Shown here: in pieces, positions 52,517 to 60,875 of the stretch
How positions within the stretch are numbered: the stretch's first letter is position 1
How the letters are laid out: each line of letters starts with the position of its first letter
Origin: Bacteroidia bacterium
GTDB taxonomy: Bacteria > Bacteroidota > Bacteroidia > CAIKAF01
Length of the DNA: 64,000 bases
Reading direction: 5' to 3'
Assembly (NCBI GenBank): GCA_016742095.1
Contig: JACVCJ010000008.1
Coordinates: 1-64,000, forward strand
Notes under the pieces: model-generated
What the model was told of the DNA's origin: nothing
The model's database searches: none
The model's input: the letters and a program-made list of their open reading frames with translations, nothing else
Program-made: the position numbers and the translations under genes

Positions 52517-53767
52517 TTAAAGCGTTTCTATAAAACCGGCGGCCACCGTATTGTTGCTGAACTCGTCCACCAGTATAAAAGCCCCGTTGTGCGGATTCTG
52601 GGCGAAGGTATCTGCAAAAAGCGGCCGGGCCGTCTTCAGGTGCACCCGACCTATATCGTTCAGGCCGAAGCTGCTCACTCCTTCTTCATTCTCCAGGGTA
52701 TCGATATTTACCCGGTTCTCTATAGCGCTGATCTTTGCTTTTACCGTGTGTATCCCGTGTTGCAGCAGGTACGCGCTTCCCGGGGTCAGCTTTTTGTCGT
52801 CCATCCATGCCAGGGTGGCCTGTAAAGAGGCCGAACCGTTGCAGGCGGCATCTGTGGTCACGATCATATTGCCGCGGCTGATGTCCAGGTCGGCATCCAG
52901 TTCCAGGGTGATGCTCTGTCCGGCCGAAACTTCGTCCACTTCCTGTGCGGCGGCGTAGAGCGCGCGGATCACAGCCGTACGTCCCGACGGCAGGGCCATC
53001 ACCTCCTGCCCTTTGCGCAGGCAGCCGCTCTCCAGTTTACCGGCGTAGCCGCGGAAATCGTGGTGTTCGTCGGAATGCGGACGGATCACGTACTGCACGG
53101 GGAAACGGGCCGGCAGCAGGTCCTGGTTCTTCTGCACGGGCAGCTCTTCCAGGTGTTGCAGCAGCGTTTTGCCGGTGTACCAGGACATACGCTCCGAAGC
53201 CAGGGCAATATTATCGCCGTCTTTGGCCACGGCCGGTACGAACTCCAGGGTACTTTCCAGTCCGATGGTCTCTGCCAGGCGCTTTACATCGGCACGGATC
53301 CCTTCAAAAACCGTTTCACTGAAGCCGGCCAGGTCCATTTTATTGATGCACACGAACACCGTACGTATCCGCAGCAGGCGGGCAATGAACAGGTGACGGC
53401 GGGTTTGCTCGATAACGCCCTTGCGCGCGTCGATCAGTACGATAAAAGCCTCGGAATGAGAAGCGCCCGTGATCATGTTGCGGGTATATTCCACGTGACC
53501 CGGCGAATCGGCAATGATGTACTTGCGGCTGGGCGTGGCAAAATAGATATGCGCCACATCGATGGTGATCCCCTGTTCCCGCTCGGCAATAAGTCCGTCG
53601 GTAAGCAGCGAAAGATCGGTAAAGTCGAGCCCTTTACGGCGGCTGCCGGCTTCCACGGCCTCGAGACGGTCTTTGGTGATCGATTTGGTATCGAACAGCA
53701 GGCGGCCGATCAGGGTACTTTTACCATCGTCTACACTGCCTGCAGTGGCTATTTTCAGAACATCCAT
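52517..53767 (-). CDS. cysN: Sulfate adenylyltransferase GTPase subunit
   Basis: A 416-aa GTPase that drives ATP sulfurylase (sulfate to APS) with CysD. GTP motifs: ATAGSVDDGKSTLIGRLLFD (P-loop), the switch part DSPGHVEYTRNM, and CINKMDLAG; EF-Tu-like domains II and III follow. This is CysN alone; a fused CysC APS kinase is absent. ATG 53767 was chosen over 53803. Last in the operon, 5 bp after the exporter gene. Confidence 0.95.
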   Translation of the reverse strand: MDVLKIATAGSVDDGKSTLIGRLLFDTKSITKDRLEAVEAGSRRKGLDFTDLSLLTDGLIAEREQGITIDVAHIYFATPSRKYIIADSPGHVEYTRNMITGASHSEAFIVLIDARKGVIEQTRRHLFIARLLRIRTVFVCINKMDLAGFSETVFEGIRADVKRLAETIGLESTLEFVPAVAKDGDNIALASERMSWYTGKTLLQHLEELPVQKNQDLLPARFPVQYVIRPHSDEHHDFRGYAGKLESGCLRKGQEVMALPSGRTAVIRALYAAAQEVDEVSAGQSITLELDADLDISRGNMIVTTDAACNGSASLQATLAWMDDKKLTPGSAYLLQHGIHTVKAKISAIENRVNIDTLENEEGVSSFGLNDIGRVHLKTARPLFADTFAQNPHNGAFILVDEFSNNTVAAGFIETL

Positions 53768-53772
53768 AGTAT

Positions 53773-54720
53773 TTATATGCTTTTTAAGATCATGCGTATG
53801 CACCAGATTATGATCATGATGCCTACGGCGATCATCATTGTTTTTCTCGGTAATTTACCGGCCAGGCGCGCAGCCAGCGGCGAGGCCAGTACGCCGCCCA
53901 GCAGCAGACCGGCGATCACGTTCCAGTTGCCCAGGCCCACACTTATAAAAAAGGTAAAGGCACTGGAAAGCGTGATAAAAAATTCGGTAAGGCTTACGGT
54001 GCCCACGGTGTATTTGGGAGAACGTCCTTTGGCAATAAGGGTGCTGGTAACAATGGGGCCCCAGCCTCCGCCGCCGAAAGAATCCATAAATCCGCCGAAC
54101 CAGGCCAGTATACCTACACGCTTTACCTTTTGTGGGGACTGCTCCTGCTTGAAAGCCTTGATGAGTATACGTACTCCCAGTATCAGGGCGTACAGGGCTA
54201 CGGCAGGCATAAGCCACTGACCATACTTTTCGTCGAGGAACACCAGCAGCAGGGCTCCGCATATGGCGCCGATCACGCCCGGGATCACCAGGTGACGGAA
54301 CAGCTTTTTGTTTACGTTGCCAAATTTATAATGACTGTAGCCCGAAGCGGCCGACGTAAAAATTTCAGAACTGTGGATGGCCGAACTGATGGAGACCGGG
54401 TTTACGCCGAACGACATGAGGCAGGTGGCCGAAGTAACGCCGTACCCCATGCCCAGCATACCGTCTACCATCTGGGCCAGGAAGCCGGCCAGTACATACA
54501 GCAGCAGTTCGCGGTTGAGGTGCGGACGTATCTCTGACCAGAGATCGGCACCGGGAGCCAGCGGGAACACCTGTCCGGCCAGGTAACCGATGACCACGGC
54601 CACAAAGGCCACCACGCCGATCTGCACCAGGCGGCGGGACCCGCGTTCCGGGATCTCGGGCGATGCATCACGTGCCAGCGGTGGCGCGATCTTTTTTTCG
54701 GCTTTGGTCTTCAGCTCCAT
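53773..54720 (-). CDS. TauE/SafE (TSUP) family transporter
   Basis: A 315-aa membrane protein. After a basic cytosolic N-terminus (to about residue 30), about eight hydrophobic helices follow, with the family's glycine-rich stretches GMLGMGYGVTSATCL and MDSFGGGGWGPIVTSTLIA. TSUP proteins move sulfur compounds such as sulfite, sulfonates or sulfate. Its place between cysD and cysN suggests sulfate uptake or sulfite export in this operon. Confidence 0.9.
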   Translation of the reverse strand: MELKTKAEKKIAPPLARDASPEIPERGSRRLVQIGVVAFVAVVIGYLAGQVFPLAPGADLWSEIRPHLNRELLLYVLAGFLAQMVDGMLGMGYGVTSATCLMSFGVNPVSISSAIHSSEIFTSAASGYSHYKFGNVNKKLFRHLVIPGVIGAICGALLLVFLDEKYGQWLMPAVALYALILGVRILIKAFKQEQSPQKVKRVGILAWFGGFMDSFGGGGWGPIVTSTLIAKGRSPKYTVGTVSLTEFFITLSSAFTFFISVGLGNWNVIAGLLLGGVLASPLAARLAGKLPRKTMMIAVGIMIIIWCIRMILKSI

Positions 54721-54728
54721 CCGCCAGC

Positions 54729-55637
54729 TTAAAAATATCCTACCTGTTTGCGTTTCTCCATGGCCGCTTCTGAACGTTTATCGTCGATGCGGGCGCCGCG
54801 TTCCGAGATCACGGCCGATTCGATCTCACCGATCACCCCGTCCAGCGTATCGGCTTCCGACAGTACGGCGGCCGTACAGGTCATATCGCCTACCGTACGG
54901 AAACGTACCGTGGCCTCAAAAGGCACTTCGGATTCAGTGGTGTTCAGGTAAGGCGATGCGGGCCAGTACAGTCCGTCGCGTTCGATCACAAAGCGTTTGT
55001 GGGCAAAATAGATGGAAGGCAGGGCCAGTTTTTCCTCGCGGATGTAGTTCCACACGTCCAGTTCGGTCCAGTTCGAAATGGGGAATACGCGTACGTTCTC
55101 CCCGATATTGATCTTGCCGTTGAGCATATCGAACAGTTCGGGGCGTTGTTTTTTGGCGTCCCACTGCCCGAAATCGTCCCGCACGGAAAAAATGCGCTCC
55201 TTGGCACGGGCCTTTTCCTCGTCGCGGCGCGCCCCGCCCATACAGGCGTCCAGCTTCAGTTCGCTGATGGCGTCGAGCAGTGTGGTGGTCTGCAGCATAT
55301 TGCGGCTGGCATATTTTCCGGTCTCTTCCTGTACCTTGCCGGCATCGATGGAATCCTGTACATAGCGCACCAGCAGCTGTATACCGGTCTCCGCAGCCAG
55401 GCGGTCGCGGAATGCAATGGTCTCCGGGAAATTATGCCCCGTATCGATATGCAGCATCGGGAAAGGCACGGGAGCCGGGTAAAAGGCCTTGCGGGCCAGG
55501 TGCACCAGCACAATGGAATCTTTTCCGCCGGAAAAAAGCAGGGCCGGGTTCTCGAACTGGGCCGCCACCTCGCGGATGATATAAATGGCTTCGTGCTCCA
55601 GGGCACGCGGAAATACAGATGAAGTCGGAATACTCAT
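54729..55637 (-). CDS. cysD: Sulfate adenylyltransferase catalytic subunit
   Basis: A 302-aa PP-loop adenylyltransferase: the ATP-binding motif is LLFSGGKDSIVLVHLARKAF, with YVQDSIDAG, CMGGARRDEEKARAKERIFS, FPISNWTELDVWNYI and MTCTAAVLSEADTLDGVIGE. It acts with CysN to make APS from sulfate. 2 bp after cysH, 8 bp before the exporter gene. Confidence 0.95.
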   Translation of the reverse strand: MSIPTSSVFPRALEHEAIYIIREVAAQFENPALLFSGGKDSIVLVHLARKAFYPAPVPFPMLHIDTGHNFPETIAFRDRLAAETGIQLLVRYVQDSIDAGKVQEETGKYASRNMLQTTTLLDAISELKLDACMGGARRDEEKARAKERIFSVRDDFGQWDAKKQRPELFDMLNGKINIGENVRVFPISNWTELDVWNYIREEKLALPSIYFAHKRFVIERDGLYWPASPYLNTTESEVPFEATVRFRTVGDMTCTAAVLSEADTLDGVIGEIESAVISERGARIDDKRSEAAMEKRKQVGYF

Positions 55638-55639
55638 AC

Positions 55640-56338
55640 TTATTTAACTAAATGAAGACCACACTCTTTATGCGAAAGTTCCCACCACCAGCGGCCGGCG
55701 CGCGGATCTTCGCCCGGGCTTACGGCACGCGTGCAGGGAGCGCAGCCTATACTTATAAAACCTTTGTCGTGCAGGGGGTTATAGGGCACCGAATACCTGT
55801 CGAGATGGGCGGTAATATCGGCGTAGCTCCAGTTGAGGAGCGGATTGATCTTGTACATTTTTTTCTCCGGCAGCCACTCTACCACCGGCAGGTCCCTGCG
55901 GTGCTCGGTCTGTTCGTTACGCAGGCCCGTGATCCATACTTCGGCGCCTTCCAGCGCGCGGTTCAGCGGCTCTACCTTACGTATGTGGCAGCAGCTTTTA
56001 CGGTTTTCCACCGATTCGTAAAAAAGATTGATCCCTTTTTCGGCCACCATCCGCTGTACAGGCTCCGCCTGCGGAAAATAGACATCGATGGGAATACGGT
56101 ATTTGGACTGTGTAAGATCGAGCGTACTGTAGGCCTCGTTGAAAAGGCGGCCCGTATCGATGGTAAAAATGCGTACAGCAATGCCGTGGCGCCCGATGAT
56201 ATCGGTGAGGACCTGGTCTTCCTGGCCCAGTGAAGAGGAAAACTTCACCTTGCCGGGAAACATTCCCGCTACTTTTTGCAGAGCTTGTTCAACAGGGTAT
56301 TTCGTGAAAATATGCTCCAGTTCTTCCAGTTGTTCCAT
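55640..56338 (-). CDS. cysH: APS/PAPS reductase
   Basis: A 232-aa reductase that reduces adenylyl sulfate to sulfite. The N-terminal signature is FSSSLGQEDQVLTDII. Two Cys pairs, Cys116-117 (ENRKSCCHIRK) and Cys199/202 (IGCAPCTR), are the [4Fe-4S] ligands of the APS-reductase subtype; E. coli PAPS reductase lacks them. The C-terminal catalytic Cys is in KECGLH (Cys226). The operon has no APS kinase gene, consistent with APS as substrate. First gene of the operon. Confidence 0.94.
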   Translation of the reverse strand: MEQLEELEHIFTKYPVEQALQKVAGMFPGKVKFSSSLGQEDQVLTDIIGRHGIAVRIFTIDTGRLFNEAYSTLDLTQSKYRIPIDVYFPQAEPVQRMVAEKGINLFYESVENRKSCCHIRKVEPLNRALEGAEVWITGLRNEQTEHRRDLPVVEWLPEKKMYKINPLLNWSYADITAHLDRYSVPYNPLHDKGFISIGCAPCTRAVSPGEDPRAGRWWWELSHKECGLHLVK

Positions 56339-56386
56339 CCTAAAGATCCTGTTCGGGAGTCATGCCCCCGGTTTGTAATTACGGCA

Positions 56387-56417
56387 CAAAGATACAGGAA
56401 TTTATTAGCCCACCAAA
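56387..56417 (-). promoter_or_regulatory. Promoter of the cysH operon
   Basis: On the minus strand TTTG (56414-56417), 19 bp, TATCTTTG (56387-56394), an exact consensus match. The leader would be about 40 nt. It contains CCGGGGGCATGACTCCCG, which could fold weakly; I found no known riboswitch. Confidence 0.72.
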
Positions 56418-56525
56418 CAAGTAGGATAACAGACAGTTAAAGGCCCTGCTGAAAATTTTAACACTAAGAAAACCCCGGATACCCCCGGTCTTTCGTACCT
56501 TGATCTTTTAAAAAACAACACAATC

Positions 56526-57104
56526 ATGGCAAAGAAAATACTGATGCTTGCGGGCGACTTTGTGGAAGATTACGAAGTAATGGTGCCTTTCCAGGCGCTG
56601 CTTTCGGTGGGACTGGAAGTACACGCCGTATGTCCCGATAAAAAAGCGGGCGAATCCATAGCTACGGCCGTGCACGATTTTATCGGTTTCCAGACCTATG
56701 CCGAGCTGCGCGGACACAATTTTACGCTGAACCACAGTTTTGCAGACGTAAACCCCGCCGATTACGACGGCCTGTACGTATGCGGCGGACGTGCTCCCGA
56801 ATACATCCGCCTGAATGAAAAAGTACTGGAATTTACCCGGCATTTCTTCGAACACAACAAGCCGGTGGCCGCCATCTGCCACGGCATACAGATACTCACC
56901 GCGGCCGGCGTGGTACAGGGACGCACGCTTACCGCCTACCCGGCCGTAGGTCCCGAAATTACCCTGGCCGGCGGCACCTACCGCGAAATCAGCGCCAGCG
57001 ACGCCCTTACCGACGGCAACCTGACCACTTCCCCAGCCTGGCCCGGGCATCCCGCCATCCTGAAAGAATTTTACAAACTACTGGGTATACAAATCTCCCA
57101 CTAA
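56526..57104 (+). CDS. DJ-1/PfpI-family protein
   Basis: A 192-aa flavodoxin-like protein. The conserved acid near the start is Glu15 ([14 protein letters not shown]), the nucleophile elbow is AAICHGIQ with Cys118, and VCGGRAPEY precedes it. The arrangement matches PfpI/YhbO-type proteins. Reported activities include chaperone, glyoxalase and deglycase; which applies here is unclear. It is followed by a strong terminator. Confidence 0.9.
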   Translation: MAKKILMLAGDFVEDYEVMVPFQALLSVGLEVHAVCPDKKAGESIATAVHDFIGFQTYAELRGHNFTLNHSFADVNPADYDGLYVCGGRAPEYIRLNEKVLEFTRHFFEHNKPVAAICHGIQILTAAGVVQGRTLTAYPAVGPEITLAGGTYREISASDALTDGNLTTSPAWPGHPAILKEFYKLLGIQISH

Positions 57105-57106
57105 TG

Positions 57107-57135
57107 AAAAAGGGCATACGGAATATGCCCTTTTT
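57107..57135. terminator. Bidirectional rho-independent terminator between PfpI-like and AI-2E genes
   Basis: AAAAGGGCATA, loop, TATGCCCTTTT, followed by more T residues (plus strand) and flanked by A residues that serve the minus strand. Confidence 0.88.
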
Positions 57136-57136
57136 T

Positions 57137-58285
57137 TTATTCTTTTTCGTTTTCTTCTTCTTCTGCCTCGCGCTGTTTCGAACGCCGCATCCAGCGCAGC
57201 AGAATACTGTGTTTGCGCCGGAAATCATGGTCCTCCTCACCCAGCAGGAAACCGTACACCTCGGTGGCCGGTGAAAGTTCGAGCAGTTTTTTGAGGATGG
57301 CCGCAGCCGGTATAAACAGGATCATGCCCACCACGCCCCACATAAAGCCGCCGATAAGCAGGGCCAGCAGCGAGGCAATGGGATTCAGGCTTACATTGGA
57401 ACCCACGATCTTGGGCGTAAGAAAATTACCTTCGATGGTCTGTATCACGTTCATGGCTATGAACACGCCCACCGGGTACCAGAGGCTGTCTTTCGTAAGC
57501 AGCGCGTAGGCAATGGGAATAATGGAACCCACCAGCGGACCCACATAGGGAACAATATTCAGTATAGCGGCAAACACGGCAAAGAAAAGCGCGTGTTTTA
57601 TGCCCAGGGCGTAAAAGGCAATGGCATTCATAATGGCCAGGATCACCATTACTTTCAGCACGCCGCTTATGTATTGCTGAATTACGCGGCGCAGGTCGCT
57701 CACCACTTCCACCACACGGGTAGATGTCTGGTTCCTGAAAAGGCGTATGCAGAACTGTGTAAAATGATCGCGGTACAGCAGGAACATGAACAGGTACACG
57801 GGGATCAGCACCAGCAGGCTCAGGCTGCCCAGCGTATTGAAGGCCATGCCCGATATCGTGCTGGCGTTGCGCTGCAGGTATTCAAAGACTTTTTTGTCCA
57901 GGTCGTTGAATTCGAGCGCATCTTTCACGCCCAGGTTCTCGCTTATCCACACGGTAAGCTCGTCCGAAAGCTGCTCAAAACGGGCCTGTATGTCCGAAAG
58001 GTCGTTGGCAAAGCCCCGTATCTGTTCGGTAAAGAACCAGCCCACACCGCCGATCACGGCCACGGAAAGCAGGATGGCCAGTATAATAGCAATGATACGC
58101 GGTACTTTCTTTTTTTCCAGGAAAGACACCAGCGGGAACAGCAGCATGGCCAGGTACGCGCTTACCACAATAGGCATCAGCAGTGATCTTGCATAGATCA
58201 GGAACAAAACAATCCCCGCAGCGCCTATGGTAAAGGCCGCCAGCCTGTACAAGCCCGAAATACGATTATTCTCCGTTTCATTCAT
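57137..58285 (-). CDS. AI-2E family transporter
   Basis: A 382-aa membrane protein of the PerM/AI-2E type, with about eight helices: a pair near residues 15-60, one at about 70, a long polar region (GFANDLSDIQARFEQLSDEL), then helices from about 160 with the family elements VIQTIEGNFLTPKIVGSNVS and GLMWG-like GGFMWGVVGMILFIPAAAI. A charged C-terminal tail ends EREAEEEENEKE-like. Name reflects one member that exports autoinducer-2; substrate here unknown. ATG 58285 chosen over 58372. Confidence 0.88.
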   Translation of the reverse strand: MNETENNRISGLYRLAAFTIGAAGIVLFLIYARSLLMPIVVSAYLAMLLFPLVSFLEKKKVPRIIAIILAILLSVAVIGGVGWFFTEQIRGFANDLSDIQARFEQLSDELTVWISENLGVKDALEFNDLDKKVFEYLQRNASTISGMAFNTLGSLSLLVLIPVYLFMFLLYRDHFTQFCIRLFRNQTSTRVVEVVSDLRRVIQQYISGVLKVMVILAIMNAIAFYALGIKHALFFAVFAAILNIVPYVGPLVGSIIPIAYALLTKDSLWYPVGVFIAMNVIQTIEGNFLTPKIVGSNVSLNPIASLLALLIGGFMWGVVGMILFIPAAAILKKLLELSPATEVYGFLLGEEDHDFRRKHSILLRWMRRSKQREAEEEENEKE

Positions 58286-58410
58286 AGCCGAAAAGATAGT
58301 AAAAACTGCCGAGTATACAAGACTGTTCAAAAAATGATAAAAAAACCGGGCGTACACTGTACTCGACAGCATACGCCCGGCAAAACGACTTTATTTTAAG
58401 AAAAGACGGC

Positions 58411-60375
58411 CTATTTACCGGCTTTTACCAGACGGAGCGTTTCCTGTCCGTTCACGGTGTTGATGCGTACCACATACGTACCGGCAGCCAGGTCAGCGAT
58501 CGGCAGGTTGATGTTGTAAACACCGGCTTCCATCTGCTGGTTACGGATCACAGAGATCACGTTCCCGTACATGTTCACCAGTTCGATGTTTACGTTACCG
58601 GCTTTCTCTGTAGTGAAGGCCAGGGTTACGTTATCAACGGCAGGATTCGGGTAAACCTGTGACTGGTACTGACGCACAGAACCCTGTGTAGCCGCAGCGC
58701 GGGCAGCAGCTTCTGTTCCGCAGGTATCAAAGATAACGAAGGCACCGGTTTCGGTAGGACAGTTGTTGAACGTGCAGAACACCGCGCTCACACCTACTAC
58801 GGTTTCGCCTTCACCTACTACGATCTGAGCGCATTTTCCGGACTCAGAAGCGATAACAGATGTACCTGAAACGATGCTAAAGTCCGTGGACGTACCGATA
58901 GAGTGTGTACCCAGACCGGTTATATCATCGGTAGTGAGCGTGTCCCACTCGGTGGTAAGTGTCGGGAAACCGCCGATACCGGCCAGGTTCGGGTTCACGG
59001 TAATACCGGAATAAACGCAGGCTTTACGTACCAGGGTCAGATCTTCTGTAGACCAGCCAAAGGTAGGGCTCAGCGGGTTGTTGTCTCTCCATGAAGAACC
59101 CGGATTGTTGCCCAGGGACCCGAAGATGTCTACAAAAGCATTCGTGGCTTTTCTTACGAGAACGAAAGCATCGTTACCGTTCACCTGGAAGTTGGTCGTG
59201 GACAGGTCCGGTGTGCCGCTTGTCCAGGCTGTGGCAGACGGGTGTGCGATCACGAAGGCAGCACCTACGTTGAGCGTGCCCGACAGCGGAATGGTAAAGG
59301 ACGGCGTACCGCTCAGCAGGGCACCGTTGTGGTACAGGCGGATCTCATACAGGGACAGGTCGATGGGCAGACATGTACCGTTGAAAAGCTCCAGGTACTT
59401 GTTGAAACCGGAACCTTCAACATACTGAGAGAAGATCAGGTCGGCAGCCTGCAGGTTTACACAAACGTCCAGGGTATCACCTTCACAGCCTTCCAGGTCG
59501 CTTACGCAGTAAGACGGCTGGGGATAAACCAGGATGTACACAGAGGCCGAAGTAACGTCGCAGCCGCTTTCGTTGCTCACGTGTACATAGTAAGAACCGG
59601 ATTCGGTAGGCAGGTAGGTTGCGTTGGTTGCATCAACGATCTCACCGTTCTGATCGTACCACTGGTAGATCGGGTTTGAAATGTTGGTAGAAACGGTCAG
59701 GCTGGTGGAACCGGCGCCTGCGCAGTACGTGGTAGGACCGGTAACGGTGATCTCGGCCGTAGCGCTGTCGCACAGAACGTCAGAGCCACAGGCCAGGTTC
59801 AGGTCGTCGATGCGGAACTGCGGGTTCGAAGAAGGGTTACCCACCAGTGTGCTGCGGAAACGGATCCACAGGTTGGCAGACTGGGCAGCAGCCGGGATGG
59901 CCACCGCTCTGCGGTACCATTCAGAAGTACCTGGACCTGTGGGAGCGGCAGCAAACGGCATATTGGTCCAGGAAAGACCATTGTCGATGCTGAACTCAAC
60001 TACCAGGAAATCGATGATCGTAGAAGCGTTGGTCGACTTGAACACACCGAAGTAAAGAGAATCGGCCGGATTTGTACACAGAGCGGCATTCACTACCTGC
60101 ACCTGGAAGGTCTCCTGGGCCTGTATCAGTACGTTGTACCCGCCCGAAGCGCCCGGGTAACCGGTAGAAGGAACGGTGTTGCGTACATCGGCTGTTCCGG
60201 AATAGGTAAGCGCTACCATATCGAAACGGTTATTGGCTTCGCGGGTAGCAATGGTCTCGGTGCTGGCACCCGTAGTTCCCATTGTCTCAATAAGCTGGGC
60301 ATTGGCCATACCCATGGTAGCCAGGGCAAATAAAGAGCCCAGTACATACTTTAATTTCAGGTTTTGCTTTTTCAT
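58411..60375 (-). CDS. T9SS-secreted protein with lamin-tail domain
   Basis: A 654-aa secreted protein. Signal peptide (LGSLFALATMGMANAQ), a jelly-roll part to about 200, an Ig-like/PKD-like segment (ATEITVTGPTTYCAGAGS, then YQWYDQNGEIVDATNATYLP), a lamin-tail domain from about 325 (YVEGSGFNKYLELFNGTCLP), and a type A sorting domain at the end (SQVYPNPAVDNVTLAF, then LAAGTYVVRINT, then GQETLRLVKAGK). Probably released or surface-attached via T9SS. ATG 60375 chosen. Confidence 0.93.
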   Translation of the reverse strand: MKKQNLKLKYVLGSLFALATMGMANAQLIETMGTTGASTETIATREANNRFDMVALTYSGTADVRNTVPSTGYPGASGGYNVLIQAQETFQVQVVNAALCTNPADSLYFGVFKSTNASTIIDFLVVEFSIDNGLSWTNMPFAAAPTGPGTSEWYRRAVAIPAAAQSANLWIRFRSTLVGNPSSNPQFRIDDLNLACGSDVLCDSATAEITVTGPTTYCAGAGSTSLTVSTNISNPIYQWYDQNGEIVDATNATYLPTESGSYYVHVSNESGCDVTSASVYILVYPQPSYCVSDLEGCEGDTLDVCVNLQAADLIFSQYVEGSGFNKYLELFNGTCLPIDLSLYEIRLYHNGALLSGTPSFTIPLSGTLNVGAAFVIAHPSATAWTSGTPDLSTTNFQVNGNDAFVLVRKATNAFVDIFGSLGNNPGSSWRDNNPLSPTFGWSTEDLTLVRKACVYSGITVNPNLAGIGGFPTLTTEWDTLTTDDITGLGTHSIGTSTDFSIVSGTSVIASESGKCAQIVVGEGETVVGVSAVFCTFNNCPTETGAFVIFDTCGTEAAARAAATQGSVRQYQSQVYPNPAVDNVTLAFTTEKAGNVNIELVNMYGNVISVIRNQQMEAGVYNINLPIADLAAGTYVVRINTVNGQETLRLVKAGK

Positions 60376-60875
60376 TTTGAGTAAACTTTTTAAAAATTTG
60401 AAGTACAAGGAGTTTCATGAAACAGTTCAAAATTAGGCCATTGCCGACTCCCCAGCTTAAACAGAAACTTACCGATTTGTAAACTTTAGCAGCCCGGAAC
60501 ACGCCAATATTTCCCCCGCATTTTGTTTTAGTTAAACATCGTACATACTTGTAATAAAACTATTTAAAAGCCAATAAATTAACTTTTTCGGCCTTTTAAT
60601 AAACCCATAGTTTAGCATTTTGCGGCCCGGTTTTTGCATTAAATACAATTAGCCGGAACGTGTGCTTGCAGAACATCCCGGTCTGCCCTGTAAAAAGCGC
60701 CGGGGGCATTGTTATTAAGTACCGGTTTCTTAGCAGAAACTTGATGCGTACTTTACCGTTTTTCCCGTTTTTTTATATAACAGTATACTGTACCTGCGGC
60801 AGATACATTTTTTTTATCGCCGGAAAATGAACCTAAGCTCTTTACGTTTGTATATCACTTAAACAACATATACCT
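60376..60875. other. 500-bp spacer between the T9SS protein and the DUF4139 gene
   Basis: A/T-rich in its centre, no ORF with coding character. TAATTTTG on the minus strand (60428-60435) may be the -7 box for the secreted protein, and TACGTTTG (60843-60850) serves the DUF4139 gene. Nothing else is recognised. Confidence 0.5.
60843..60850 (+). promoter_or_regulatory. Bacteroidota -7 box before the DUF4139 gene
   Basis: TACGTTTG matches TAnnTTTG, 25 bp before the ATG at 60876. No clear TTTG at -33. Confidence 0.4.

Noticed and set aside
56339-56386. SAM riboswitch in the cysH leader
   Set aside because: The leader is only about 40 nt and has no recognised SAM-riboswitch core; only a weak hairpin is seen.
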